Shown in pieces: positions 9,508 to 19,774 of a DNA stretch of 64,000 nucleotides. The position numbers were made by a program, and so were the translations under genes. Origin of the DNA: UBA4742 sp963773335 (lineage in GTDB: Bacteria > Actinomycetota > Acidimicrobiia > Acidimicrobiales > Acidimicrobilacustridaceae); contig CAVZAT010000002.1 in the NCBI GenBank assembly GCA_963773335.1, positions 496,001 to 560,000 on the forward strand, written 5' to 3'. Under the pieces are notes generated by a model, which made no database searches, had not been told where the DNA came from, and saw only the letters and a list, made by a program, of their open reading frames with translations. Within the stretch, counting starts at the first letter, position 1. Every line of letters starts with the position of its first letter.

Positions 9508-10402
9508 CCGCTGACCGGACGGACGAACCCGAGACGAGCCCCGCCCCACGGCCCGCGGTCTCCGTGGTGGTGACCACCCACGGGACCCCCGCACCGCTGC
9601 TGGCCATGGCCTTGTCCAGCCTCCTGGACCAGACGCTTCGTTCGCTCGAGCTGGTGCTGGTGGCGGACGGCGCCCTCGACCCGGAGGCCCGCCAGGTGGT
9701 CATGGATCTGGCCGAGAACGATCCCCGGCTGGTCCTGATCGAGCCCGGGCGGGTGGGCCGGGGCCGGGCCTTGAACATCGGCGTCGACGCGGCTCGGCGC
9801 GCCTCTGGTGGCCATCCTGGATGCCGATGACGAGAGCCATCCGCGACGGTTCGAGATCCAGGTCGACGTGTTCCGCTGCCTGCCCGAGCTGTCCGCGTTG
9901 GGCACCGGCGTGGTGTTGGCCCGTGGCTCTCGCCTGCGTGCCGACTGGGACCTGCCCCAGACGCCGGTGCGGGTGTCGCGGGTCAACCGTTCCCTGCTGT
10001 GCTCGAACTCGGTCCTGCACTCGTCGCTGATGATCCGTCGTGACGTGATGATGGGGGTCGGCGCCTACGACGAGCGACGCATGGCCCAGTTCGACTACGA
10101 CCTGCTCCTGCGGACGCGGGCGGCGGGGTACCTGATCGGCCAATGCAACCTGCCTCTGGTCCTTCATCGACTTCACGCCGCCCAGTACTTCGAGGGATTG
10201 CAGCCGCTCAAGCGGGCGTGGAGCTCGTGTCGGCTTCAGCTCGACAACATCGCCCGGGAGCGGAGCTCGGAGCGATTCGTGTACTACGGGGTGGCCATGG
10301 TCCGACTGGCGCTACCAAGTGACGAGGGGCATCGCCTGGCACCGAGCGATACGTCGGGTCACTCCGGAACTGAGCGGGGTGAGCGATCAGCACGGTGCGT
10401 GA
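9504..10402 (+). CDS. Family 2 glycosyltransferase (two frame breaks)
   Basis: An inverting GT-A glycosyltransferase acting in the cytoplasm or at the membrane face. It begins AVSVVVTTHGTPAPLLAMAL, and after a break near 9800 the donor-site DxD appears in LVAILDADDESHP. RMAQFDYDLLLRTRAAGY and LPLVLHRLHAAQ follow. A second break near 10310 restores YQVTRGIAWHRAIRRV and a stop at 10400. About 299 residues, typical of the family. It is the first gene of the polysaccharide part and overlaps the previous gene by ATGA. About 230 bases without a recognisable gene separate it from the Wzc-like gene and should hold that gene's promoter. Confidence 0.75.
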
Positions 10403-10634
10403 GCCCGACTTGCTTTTCCGACGTTGCTGGGCCTCAATTGAGGGACGATTCGACCCGTAGGGGTTGGTATTCGCTGTACCCAGCAGCGACAACCAGCGTC
10501 GGTTGGCGGGATCTTCGCGCTACCACTCACTTTTCCGGCACGGGCATGTTCCATCCGGGATCCCAGGGGAGGATTTCCATCTCGACCCACCCGAACCCGA
10601 CGGCGAACCTGCCTCGCCGGGCTGTCAGGTAGCT

Positions 10635-12379
10635 GTGGCGACCGCGCAGTACCCCCAATTCGACGCGCGCGTCGTCGGGCGCACCATCTGGCGCTGGGGC
10701 TGGCTGATCGCCGGCATGGTGGCGGTCGCGTTCGTGGTCGTCTACAGCCTGTCGAAGCTCCAACCGGAGGTCTACTCGGCCACCTCCGAGGTCAGCGTGA
10801 ACACCTCCGACCCCGCCATCGGGGGCGGCAAGGGGTCCACCGATGCCGGCGTCCTGGCCAACGAGGAGTATCACGCCGGCATCGGGCCCGATCCGAGCCG
10901 TCGGCAACGGGCAGCTTGGCTCCCAGGCCACCCAGGTCATCGGCGAGCGGGTCACCGGGGTGCCCAACACCGACGTGATCAGGATCACCGTCGACAGCCA
11001 CTCGCCGGTGGTGGCCCAGAAGGCGGCCAACGCCTACGCCACGGCCTATGTGGCCACGCGGACCAGCCAGCTCGAGTCCGGCTACACCGACAGGGCCAAC
11101 CAGCTGATCAGCCAGGCCAACCAGTACAACACCCAGGCGGCCGCCCTCCTGACCCAGGCGGCCAACGATCCCGCGGAACCCGAACGTGAGCTCGTGGCGG
11201 GCCCAGGCCGACGCCCTGAGCAAACTGGCCAACCAGGCCGAGGTGTCGGCCATCGAGGCCAAGGTCAACGCCACGGGCGAGAGCAAGACGCTCGCCGTGA
11301 CCAAGCTGGCCAACACGCCTCGCTATCCCATCTCGCCCACGCCGCTGCGTGATGCGGGCATCGCCGCCATGGTGGCCCTGGCCCTGGGCATCGGCCTGGC
11401 CTTCCTGCTCGAACAGCTCGACAACAAGGTCAAGTCACCCGAGCAGGTGCTCCAGCTCACCGGGGGTGTGCCGGTGCTGGGTTCGGTGCCGGCCTACAGC
11501 GACGGCCATCGCCACCTGAGCCACCGGTTCCACCGGGCCGAGCGGGCGTTGGTGGCCCCCACCTCGGTGGCGGCCGAGTCCTACCATGCGTTGGCCACCA
11601 GCCTGCGCTTCTCCAGCCTGGGCAAGGAGAAGCGGACCATCCTGGTCACCAGCTCGGTGGGCGAGGAGGGCAAGACCACGGTCACGGCCAACCTGGCCGC
11701 GGTGCTGGCCGAGAGCGGGTTCCGGGTCGTGGTGGTGTCGGCCGACCTGCGCCGCCCGATGCTGGGGGAGCTGCTCCACTCGGTCGAGACGGAGAAGGGC
11801 CTCACCTCCGCCATGCTGGGTGACCGCGAACTGGCCTCGTGCTTCGCTTCGGTCCCGCTGCCCAGCGGCAAGAACATCTTCGTGTTGCCGACCGGCCCGC
11901 TGCCCCACGAGCCCGCGGTGCTGCTCGGCTCCGACGCCTTCGGCCACGTGCTCGACCAGATCAAGCGCTCCCAAGCCGACTTCATCCTGGTCGACTGCGC
12001 CCCGGTGCTGCCGGTGAGCGACCCGGTGGCGGCCTCCCGCCACGTGGACGGTGTGATCGTCCTGGCCCTCCACGGCGAGACCCGCCAGAACGACCTGGCC
12101 GAGACGGTCAACCGCCTCCGCCAGGTGGACGCCGACATCATCGGCGTGGTGCTCAACGGCGTGCCGGTGCGACGTCGGGCCTTCGGCTACTACGGCTACT
12201 ACGGCTATCGGGCCTATCAGGCCGACACGCCGGTCGGCACCCCCACCAACGGTTCAGGACCGCCCAGCACCGAGGACACGCCCGTCGCCAACGGATCGGC
12301 CGGGACCAACGGCACCGGCGAGGTGCGGCCCATCACGGTCAAGCACAGCGAGACCGAACCCGGTGCCGCCTCCGCCTGA
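10635..12379 (+). CDS. Wzc-like chain-length/tyrosine autokinase (two frame breaks)
   Basis: Controls polymer length and export in Wzy-type polysaccharide systems by reversible Tyr autophosphorylation. An N-terminal Wzz-type part has a membrane helix (LIAGMVAVAFVVVYSL), a periplasmic region with many Ala/Gln/Asn helices, and a second membrane helix (AAMVALALGIGLAFLLEQ). The kinase domain has a Walker A variant SSVGEEGKTTV, Walker A' VVSADLRRP and Walker B FILVDCAPVL. The C-terminus carries the expected Tyr cluster YYGYYGYRAY. Frame breaks lie near 10890 and 11185. GTG at 10635 is the first start that keeps the first membrane helix. It is followed by an O-antigen ligase-like gene, its usual partner class. 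Confidence 0.82.
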
Positions 12380-12454
12380 CCCGGCTCCGGTGTGCGGGCT
12401 CGGGCCGCGGCGGAGCCACAGCCCCCGCTCGGGGGATCGACCGGTGGGGTCCCG

Positions 12455-13700
12455 ATGACCGCGCCGACCGGCCCGGTCGGCGACCCGGGCGACGCCGACA
12501 TCCCAGGTGGCGTGGGGACCGCGGTCTCGCTCAGTCGGTCGGGTCAGCTTCGTGCTGCGGGCCGCGGTGGTCGTGTCCTACGCCGGCATCGTGGTCCTGC
12601 GCCCCGCACTGCCCCACAACACCGCGTTCGTTGATCCACTGCTGGCGGCGATGTGCCTCGGGGCGCTGCTGTCGATGTCGCGCCACGGTTCGCCGGCCAC
12701 CGCCGGCGGGGTGAAGTCCCTCCCGTGGATCTGGCTCATCGTGATCGGCTCGTTCCTCGGCTTGGCCAACGTGGGCATGGCGGCGTGGGGGGTCAGCGAT
12801 CTGGTCGTCAGCCTGTTCGCCATCCTGACCTTCTTCGCCTTCTGGCACCTGGTGTACCTGCACCGACTCGAGCGGTTCGCGATCTGGGGGACGGCCATCG
12901 GTCTCGGGGTCACGGCGGTGACAGTCACCGTCAACGGGCAACTGCGCAGCAACGGGATTGTTCGCCCAGCCCAACTACCCCGCCCACTACACGGTGCTGG
13001 CCGTGATGATGATCGTCTACGCCTCCCGCCGCTGGTGGACCAAGGGCCTGGCCATCCTGGCCATGCTGGTGGTGATCAAGGAGACGGGGTCGTTCGGATC
13101 GCTCGCCATGATCGCGGCCATCCTGGCCGTGCTGGGGTGGCGGATGCTGGCCAAGGGCTCGGCCATCCTGGCGGTCGTGCTGATCGTCCTGTTCGGCGCC
13201 GGGCTGTTCGTCGTGTCCAACTACGTCACCACCGGCTCGTCGGGGCTCAACGCCCAGGTTCCGAGCATTGGTGGCACAGGTATCAACCAATCCCGCTTCA
13301 ACCGGAGCCAGGGCGAGCGCTTCACGCTGTGGTCCCAGGACATCCAGAACTGGCTCGAGCATCCGATGGGCGTGGGGCCGGCGGGCGTCGTCAATCGCAA
13401 GATCGCGCTGCTCAACGGCGCGCCGCTGCAGGTGCACGACGACGCGCTGAGCTTCCTGGTCGAGCGCGGCCCGATCGGGCTGATCGGGTTGATCGGGCTC
13501 TGGGTGGTCATCTGGCGCTGCGCGAAGCCCGGGGGATCGCCCGGCTCATGATCCTGACCCTGTTCGTGGCTTCGCTGTTCCGTCAGACCATGCACTACCG
13601 ACACGTGTGGCTGCTGTTGGCCCTGGCGCTGGCGTACGACAATCGAAGATGGGACCAGGAAGCACCCGATCAGGTTCCGGTCTCCGCTGCCGCCGACTAG
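12455..13700 (+). CDS. O-antigen ligase/polymerase (Wzy-like) membrane protein (three frame breaks)
   Basis: A polytopic membrane protein of about 410 residues with some ten hydrophobic segments, for example FVLRAAVVVSYAGIVVL, WIWLIVIGSFLGLANVG, GLAILAMLVVI and AILAVVLIVLFGAGLFVV. A large outer loop contains RSQGERFTLWSQDIQNWLEH, GVGPAG and VHDDALSFLVERGPIG. That arrangement, with W and H/D residues before the last helices, matches the Wzy_C/O-antigen ligase family. Frame breaks fall near 12540, 12955 and 13530. It probably polymerises or ligates glycan repeat units outside the membrane. The upstream Wzc-like kinase supports a Wzy-type pathway. Confidence 0.75.
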
Positions 13701-13849
13701 CAGGCTAGGGTCCCCTCGGCGGGCGTTCGCACGATTCGTGAGCCGTCCCCCGAGCCGCGAAGCCAGTCCGGACGTGGACGATCCCGGTCGTTGGCCGTCG
13801 CGACGGGCGATTCTCGGTGGACCACCGTGGTCCCGCTGCCCTGAGGAGC

Positions 13850-14199
13850 ATGACATTGCCACGAGGTCAGGTCATCCTGCTGCCGTCCACGCCCCGTCCG
13901 TCACCGGCGTCCACGGGCGGGATGTCGCGCCGTCGACCGCCCCGTGCTCGACGCTGGGCCTGAAGGGCGGCAACATCATCGGCCCCACGATCGGTCGAAA
14001 CGTCAGATCGGGACTGGCGCCAAGGTCATCGGTCTGGTGACTGTAGGCGGGGGCCTCGATCGAGGCCAACGCGGTGGTCCTGGAGGACGTGCCTGCGGGC
14101 GCCACCGCCGTCGGGGTACCCGCCCGGATCACCCTCGGCCGGCTCGCCGGACCGCAGGGGATCGTTCTAGTAGCAGCCGGCCCTTTCCAGGATGAATGA
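13850..14199 (+). pseudogene. Remnant of a CysE-like hexapeptide acetyltransferase
   Basis: Parts of a left-handed beta-helix acetyltransferase can be read in three frames: RGQVILL, then TLGLKGGNIIGPTIGRNVR, IGTGAKVIG, and ASIEANAVVLEDVPAGATAV followed by GVPARI. They line up in order with the intact protein at 39172-39789 (HGQVVID, TVGLKAGNVDGPKIGRDVR, VGTGAKIIG, GASIGANAVVVDDV). The N-terminal helical half is absent. The end overlaps the next gene's start. This is either a decayed paralog or a truncated gene further damaged by indels. It is the only content seen between 13701 and 14191. Confidence 0.5.
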
Positions 14200-15418
14200 G
14201 GACATGAACTTCTCACGGGATGACATGGACTTCTCACGAGATGTTGTGATCGTCGGTGGGTGCGGCCACGTCGGCCTTCCGCTGGGCATCGCCTTCGCCC
14301 AGGCCGGACTGACGGTTTCGCTGTTCGACACCAATCGTCGAGTGGTGGAGCAGGTGCAGAGCGCCAAGATGCCGTTCATGGAGGCGGGGGCGGATGAAGC
14401 CCTCGAGCAGGTGGTGGCCACCGGCCGGTTGTCCGCCAGTGCCGACGCCGCGGTGGTCAGCCAGGCCGAACACGTCATCGTGGTGGTGGGCACCCCGGTC
14501 GACGACCACCTCACGCCGGATCCCAATGCCGTACCGGCCGCGGTCGACACCCTCCTGGGCGATCTGCGCGACGGCCAACACCTGGTGTTGCGCAGCACGG
14601 TGTTCCCTGGGGTGACCGCGGTGGTCGAACGCCTGGTCGCCCGGTCGGGCATCGCGCTCGACGTGTCCTTCTGCCCTGAGCGCATCGCCGAGGGTCGCGC
14701 CCTCGACGAGCTCAACGTGCTGCCCCAGATCGTGGCCGGGCGATCCGAGCAGGCCACCGCTCGGGCGTCGGCGCTCTTCCGGAACCTGACCGAGTCGATC
14801 GTGGTCCTCGAGATCGAGGAAGCCGAGTTGGCCAAGCTGTTCACGAACACGTGGCGCTACATCAAGTTCGCGGCGGCCAACCAGCTCTTCATGATCGCCA
14901 ATGACCACGGCCTGGACTTCGAGCGGATCCGCGCCGCCCTGCAGTTCGATTACCCGCGCGCTGCCGACATGCCCGGGCCCGGGTTCGCGGCCGGGCCCTG
15001 CCTGCTGAAGGACACCATGCAGCTGGCCACCTTCGACGCCAACAACTTCACGTTGGGCCACGCCTCGGTCATGGTCAACGAAGGTCTCCCGCTCTATGTG
15101 GTGGATCGACTCGAGAAGCGATTCGACCTGGCCTCCATGACGGTGGGCATCCTGGGCATGGCCTTCAAGGGCGAGTCCGACGACGTGCGCTCCAGCCTGG
15201 CCTATCGCCTCCGGCGCCTGCTGCGGTTCAAGGCCGGTCGGGTGATCTGCTCCGATCCCCACGTCAGCATGGATCCCGACCTGCAGCCCCTCGAGGTGGT
15301 GCTGGCCCAGTCCGACCTGCTCATCATCGGTGCGCCCCACCAGGCCTACGCCGCGCTCGAACCGACCGTGCCGGTGGTGGACCTCTGGAACCTCCTGGGC
15401 AGCGGTGTCCTGGTATGA
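14192..15418 (+). CDS. UDP-sugar (UDP-ManNAc/UDP-Glc type) 6-dehydrogenase
   Basis: Oxidises a nucleotide sugar at C6 to a uronic acid with NAD+, giving acidic sugars for surface polymers. The Rossmann motif is VVIVGGCGHVGLPLGIAFA. VIVVVGTPVDD and LRSTVFPG follow, then the catalytic-Cys block FAAGPCLLKDT (GxCLxKD) and the C-terminal GMAFKGESDDVRSSLAY block. The 408 residues match WecC/Ugd-type enzymes; the GPCLxKD variant leans to the UDP-N-acetylmannosamine branch but the substrate is not certain. Two internal repeats (NFSRDDMDFSRD) precede the fold, so an internal ATG could be the true start. It overlaps the next gene by ATGAG. Confidence 0.88.
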   Translation: MNEDMNFSRDDMDFSRDVVIVGGCGHVGLPLGIAFAQAGLTVSLFDTNRRVVEQVQSAKMPFMEAGADEALEQVVATGRLSASADAAVVSQAEHVIVVVGTPVDDHLTPDPNAVPAAVDTLLGDLRDGQHLVLRSTVFPGVTAVVERLVARSGIALDVSFCPERIAEGRALDELNVLPQIVAGRSEQATARASALFRNLTESIVVLEIEEAELAKLFTNTWRYIKFAAANQLFMIANDHGLDFERIRAALQFDYPRAADMPGPGFAAGPCLLKDTMQLATFDANNFTLGHASVMVNEGLPLYVVDRLEKRFDLASMTVGILGMAFKGESDDVRSSLAYRLRRLLRFKAGRVICSDPHVSMDPDLQPLEVVLAQSDLLIIGAPHQAYAALEPTVPVVDLWNLLGSGVLV

Positions 15419-16119
15419 GCCCCCGTGTCTCGATCGTGGTCCCGGTCTACAACGAGGGGGACCTGGTGGTTCCCCTGCTCGAGCGGTTGCTCGAGGCGGT
15501 GACCATGCCGTGTGAGGTCCTGGCCGTGTTCGACTCCATGGACGACACCACCAGGCCCCACCTCGAGCAACTGGCCGAACACGAACCCCGCCTGGTGCCC
15601 AGCCTCAACGCCTTCGAACCCGGTCCGGCCCAGGCCCTCCGTTGGGGGTTCAGCCAGGCCAAAGCCCCGGTGGTGGTCGTGACCATGGCCGACGGCAGCG
15701 ACGACCCCAGCCAGATCGAGGCGTTGGTCAAGCTGGTCGAGCGGGGCGTGGTGGTGGCTGCCGCCTCCCGCTACAGCCACGGGGGCCAGCAAGTGGGCGG
15801 CCCGATCGCCAAGGGCCTGCTGTCCCGGATCGCGGGCGTCTCGTTGTTCGTGCTGGCCCGCGTCGGCACCCACGACGCCACCAACTCCTTCAAGGCCTAC
15901 GACCGCGACTTCGTCGAGCAGGTGGGCATCGAGTCCGATGCCGGCTTCGAGATGGGCCTCGAGCTGGTGGCCAAGGCCCGGCGGCACCGTCGCCCGGTGG
16001 CAGAGATCCCGACCATCTGGCTCGATCGAGGCACCGGTCAATCGAACTTCCAACTGCGAGCGTGGATCCCCCGATATCTGCGTTGGTACCGCTACGCGTT
16101 CGGGGGGAGGCTCTCGTGA
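15415..16119 (+). CDS. Dolichyl/polyprenyl-phosphate sugar transferase-like GT2
   Basis: A 234-residue GT-A enzyme similar to DPM1-type polyprenyl-phosphate glycosyltransferases, which load sugars onto lipid carriers for use outside the membrane. It starts VSIVVPVYNEGDLVVPLLERL, has the donor-site block VTMADGSDDPSQI in the DxD position, and ends with a basic region WIPRYLRWYRYAF. No C-terminal membrane helices are present. It is tightly coupled both sides: its ATG overlaps the dehydrogenase stop and its TGA overlaps the GTG of the epimerase. The large membrane glycosyltransferase-like protein two genes on would be a natural user of the product. Confidence 0.82.
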   Translation: MSPRVSIVVPVYNEGDLVVPLLERLLEAVTMPCEVLAVFDSMDDTTRPHLEQLAEHEPRLVPSLNAFEPGPAQALRWGFSQAKAPVVVVTMADGSDDPSQIEALVKLVERGVVVAAASRYSHGGQQVGGPIAKGLLSRIAGVSLFVLARVGTHDATNSFKAYDRDFVEQVGIESDAGFEMGLELVAKARRHRRPVAEIPTIWLDRGTGQSNFQLRAWIPRYLRWYRYAFGGRLS

Positions 16120-17144
16120 GCACGGTCCTGGTCAGCGGTTCTGCTGGCTTCATCGGCGGGTACGTCGTGCAGCAGTTGCTCGACGACGGTCATTCGGTCA
16201 TCGGCATCGACAACCACTCCAAGTACGGGCCGGTGGCCCGGTCCTATGACGACCACCCGAACTACCGGTTGGTCGAGGGCGACGCCCAGGACACCGACCT
16301 GATGACCGACCTGCTGTCGGGCTGCGATCACTTCATCGCTGGTGCGGCCATGATCGGCGGGATCTCCTACTTCCACACCTACGCCTACGACCTGCTGGCC
16401 ACCAACGAGCGCATCATCGCCGCCTCCTGTGATGCGGCCATCCGGGCCGTGCGGTCCGGCGGTCCCCTGCAGAAGGTCACCTATCTCAGCTCGTCGATGG
16501 TGTTCGAGTCGACCGACACCTGGCCGTCGGTCGAGGGTCAGGAGCGTCAGGTGCCGCCGCCCTTGTCGTCCTACGGCTTCCAGAAGCTGGCCGTCGAGTA
16601 CTTCGCCCGTGCTGCCTGGGACCAGTACGAGGTGCCCTACACCATCCTGCGGCCCTTCAACTGCGTGGGCATCGGCGAGGAGCGGGCCCTGGGCGATGTC
16701 GAGGTGCTGAGCGGCAACGTCAAGCTGGCCATGAGCCACGTGGTGCCCGATCTGGTGCAGAAGGTGTTGAAGGGCCAGGATCCGCTGCATCTGCTGGGTG
16801 ACGGCACGCAGATCCGCCATTACACCTACGGGGGCGATCTGGCCAAGGGCATCGTCATGGCCATGGCCCATCCCGACGCCCGCAACGAGGACTTCAACCT
16901 GTCGACGGCCCAGGGCACCTCGGTGCTCGAGCTGGCCGAGATCATCTGGCGCAAGGTCAAGGGCACCGACGAACCGCTGCGCTGGGTTTCCGACGAGCCC
17001 TTCGAGCACGACGTGCAACGTCGGGTGCCGGCCACCGACAAGGCCAGGGATGTCCTGGGCTTCGAGGCCACCACCAGCCTCGAGGACATGCTGGACGAGG
17101 TCATCCCGTGGATCGAGCAGGCCGTCGTGCAAGGTCGCATATGA
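16116..17144 (+). CDS. NAD-dependent sugar-nucleotide epimerase/dehydratase
   Basis: An extended SDR protein of 342 residues acting on NDP-sugars. It has the NAD motif VLVSGSAGFIGGYVVQQLL, Ser block YLSSSMVF, the catalytic YxxxK in SYGFQKLAVEYF and the sugar-binding PFNCVGIG. TSVLELAEIIW near the end is typical of this family. The GTG start overlaps the preceding stop, and the stop overlaps the ATG of the next gene. Context indicates it supplies the donor for the adjacent transferases; whether it is an epimerase, dehydratase or decarboxylase cannot be read from motifs. Confidence 0.85.
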   Translation: MSTVLVSGSAGFIGGYVVQQLLDDGHSVIGIDNHSKYGPVARSYDDHPNYRLVEGDAQDTDLMTDLLSGCDHFIAGAAMIGGISYFHTYAYDLLATNERIIAASCDAAIRAVRSGGPLQKVTYLSSSMVFESTDTWPSVEGQERQVPPPLSSYGFQKLAVEYFARAAWDQYEVPYTILRPFNCVGIGEERALGDVEVLSGNVKLAMSHVVPDLVQKVLKGQDPLHLLGDGTQIRHYTYGGDLAKGIVMAMAHPDARNEDFNLSTAQGTSVLELAEIIWRKVKGTDEPLRWVSDEPFEHDVQRRVPATDKARDVLGFEATTSLEDMLDEVIPWIEQAVVQGRI

Positions 17145-18810
17145 CCGAAGCGGCCAGGGAACCTGGCGCGGAGCCCGTCTCCAAGCCATGGTTCCCGCAG
17201 CCGGTTTCCGACCACCCGGCGGCCACCGTCCTGCTCGTCGCCCTGGTCCTGGCCTTCCCACTGCTGATCTTCGTGTTCGGCAGCTCTCGGTGGTTCTATC
17301 TGGACGAGTGGGACTTCCTGGTCACGCGACATGTCACCAGTCCGGGTGATCTGTTCCGCCCCTACAACGAGAGCCTGTCCACCATCCCGATACTGGTGTA
17401 CCGGGCCGTGTTCAACCTCGCTCACCTGCACAGCTACTGGCCGTACCAGGTGGCGGTGGTGGCGGCCCACCTGGCCGCCGTCGGCCTGCTCTGGGTGGTC
17501 ATGCGCCGCTCAGGGGCCAACCAGTGGGTGGCCACGCTGGTGGCCGGACTGCTGATCCTGTTCGGACCCGGCTACCAGGACATCGTGTGGGCCTTCCAGA
17601 TCGGCTTCACCGGCTCGCTGGCCTTCGGGCTGGGTCAACTGCTCCTGGCCGACCACGACGGACCCATCGATCGGCGGGACGGGATGGGCCTGGCCTTGGG
17701 GGTGGCCGCCCTGATGTGCTCGACCGTCGGGGTCACCATGGTGGTGGCCGTCGGGGTGGCCTGTTTGTTGCGCCGCGGCTGGCGTGCCGCCGCCTTCCAT
17801 ACCGTGCCCCTGGCTGTCGGCTATCTGGTGTGGAGCACATTCGCCCACCCGTCCGGTCCGACCAACCCGTTCCACCGGAGCCCCTCCTACGTCGCCGGAC
17901 AGGTGGTCCGCTGGGATCTGGCCAGCATCCGCTACGCCATGGTCGACCTCGGCCACTACCCGGCGGTCGGGGTGGTGCTCGGTGTCATGTTGGTGGTCGG
18001 ACTGGCCCTGACGTGGATCCCGATGGGTCGGGCCGTGCGGCGCCGCCAGAGCATGATCATCGCCACGCTGGTGGGCTTCCTCGCCTTCGCCAGCTTCAGC
18101 GGGGTGGGTCGCTGGTTCTTCGGTCCCGACTACAGCGGCGAGTCGCGATATGTGTACCTGACTGTCGCCCTGCTGCTGCCCGCTCTGGCGGTGGCGGCCA
18201 CCGCTCTGATCCGGCGCGTTCGGCTGGTCGCGCCGGTGGTGGTGCTGGTGCTGGTGATCGGGGTGCCGGGCAACATCGCCGCCTTCGGGCGGCAGTTCCC
18301 CCCCCGGGCTACCGGGCCAGTGCAGAACGGACCGTGGTGGGATGGGCCCGGTCCCCCCTGGTCGACCAGGTGCCGCCGTCGGCCCAACCCAACCGGCCCA
18401 GCTACCCGGGCCTGACCGCCGCCTGGTTGGCCCAGGCCCGTCGTCGGGGCTGGCTGCCAGCGATCACGGTGACCACCAAGGCCGCAACCGCCGCCGACCT
18501 GCGACTGGCGGTGCTCCAGTGGTCCGAGCGTGGTCCGGAATCGGGGCGGTGCCGGCAGGTCTCGTCGACGCTGGACCTCCAGCTACCCAAGGGGGCGGCC
18601 TTCTGGGAGCCGGCGGCACCCACGGCCAAACTGGCACTGCTCCGTTCCTTCACCGTGAGATCGGTGGGGTCCGGCGGTCGCCCCACCGGCCCCGAGATCA
18701 CCATGCGCCCGGCCTTCGGTGCCCGTTTCACCGTCGAGGCGAGCGGGCTCACCCTGCGCATCGCCCCGGTCTCGGGCGGGAGCATCTTTCCCCTGGTCAT
18801 CTGCCATTGA
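17141..18810 (+). CDS. Large polytopic membrane protein, PMT/GT-C-like (frame break near 18310)
   Basis: About 555 residues with nine or ten membrane helices, including TVLLVALVLAFPLLIFVF, VAVVAAHLAAVGLLWVVM and YLTVALLLPALAVAATALI. A conserved acidic loop FYLDEWDF lies right after the first helix, as in lipid-linked-sugar-dependent GT-C enzymes where a DE/DD loop is catalytic. The C-terminal 160 residues are soluble and strand-rich (QVSSTLDLQLPKGAAF, GARFTVEASGLTLRI). A single frame break near 18310 separates the two parts. It is the last gene of a four-gene overlapping set with dehydrogenase, polyprenyl GT and epimerase, so transfer of a lipid-linked sugar outside the membrane is the likely role. 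Confidence 0.6.
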
Positions 18811-18856
18811 TGCATCCGCGGTCCGAGTACGGTCTTGACGTGCTGACGAGGGGCCG

Positions 18857-19774
18857 ATGACGTCGCTGAGCGTCGTGGTGGTGGCCCATGACATGGCTCG
18901 CGAGTTGCCCCGCACCGTGCGATCCCTCAGCCCTGGGTACCAGCGTGGAGTCGATCTCGACGAGTACGAGATCGTGGTGGTGGACAACGGCTCGGCCGAG
19001 CCGGTCGATTTCGATGCGCTGACCGCCATCTCCCCCAACGTCCGCGGTCTTCGCATCGACCCGGCCCCGCCTTCGCCGGCTCGGGCCGCCAACGTCGGGA
19101 TCCGTGCCGCACTCGGTGACCAGATCGGACTGATCGTCGACGGCGCCCGCCTGGCGTCACCCGGCTTGCTGTCGTCGGCTGGCATGGCCGGCCGCCTGGC
19201 GGAGCGCACCATCGTGGCCTCCCTCGGATGGCATCTCGGCCCGGTGCCACACATGGAAGCCGTGGCCAACGGCTACGACGCAGCCGCCGAGGACGCGCTG
19301 CTCGAGTCGGTCGGATGGCCGGACGACGGGGACCGCCTGTTCGAGATCAGCACCCTCGGGGGCTCGTCGGCCTGGGGCTGGTTCGCCCCGCTGGCCGAGA
19401 GCAGCGCCCTGTTCATGCCCGCGGCGCTGTGGCGCGAGCTCGGAGGGTTGGACGAGGCGTTCGCCCTACCCGGAGGTGGTCTGGTCAACCACGATCTCTA
19501 CGCCCGGGCGTGCGCGAGCCCCGGGGCGCAACTGGTCGTGCTGCTGGGCGACGGCACCTTCCACCAGATCCACGGTGGCTCAGCCACATCGGGGCGGTTC
19601 AGCTTCGAGGAGCTCCAAGCTGACTACGCCACCGTCCGGGGTCAGCGCTATGCCGCACCGGCCAACGTCGCCATCTATGTGGGCCGGGTGCCCGAAACCG
19701 TCGAACCACTGCTGGCGGATTCCGCCGAGCTGGCCCGGCGTTACCGCGAGCGTCAGCGCACGCGCTTGAGGTAG
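18857..19774 (+). CDS. Family 2 glycosyltransferase, paralog of the GT2 domain of the adjacent fusion protein
   Basis: A 305-residue GT-A protein starting LSVVVVAHDMARELPRTVRS. The donor region reads LIVDGARLASPG, a DGA variant of DxD. Later blocks ESSALFMPAALW, DEAFALPGGGLVNHDLYAR and GDGTFHQIHGGSATSG line up one-for-one with ESNCLFVPRKLL, DESFLVAGGGFANLEFYER and GEGSFHQLHGGTTTN in the GT2 domain of the convergent gene at 19753-23103. A GAGGGG Shine-Dalgarno sits just before the ATG. Its last 22 bases overlap the 3' end of that convergent gene. Sugar specificity unknown. Confidence 0.82.
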   Translation: MTSLSVVVVAHDMARELPRTVRSLSPGYQRGVDLDEYEIVVVDNGSAEPVDFDALTAISPNVRGLRIDPAPPSPARAANVGIRAALGDQIGLIVDGARLASPGLLSSAGMAGRLAERTIVASLGWHLGPVPHMEAVANGYDAAAEDALLESVGWPDDGDRLFEISTLGGSSAWGWFAPLAESSALFMPAALWRELGGLDEAFALPGGGLVNHDLYARACASPGAQLVVLLGDGTFHQIHGGSATSGRFSFEELQADYATVRGQRYAAPANVAIYVGRVPETVEPLLADSAELARRYRERQRTRLR

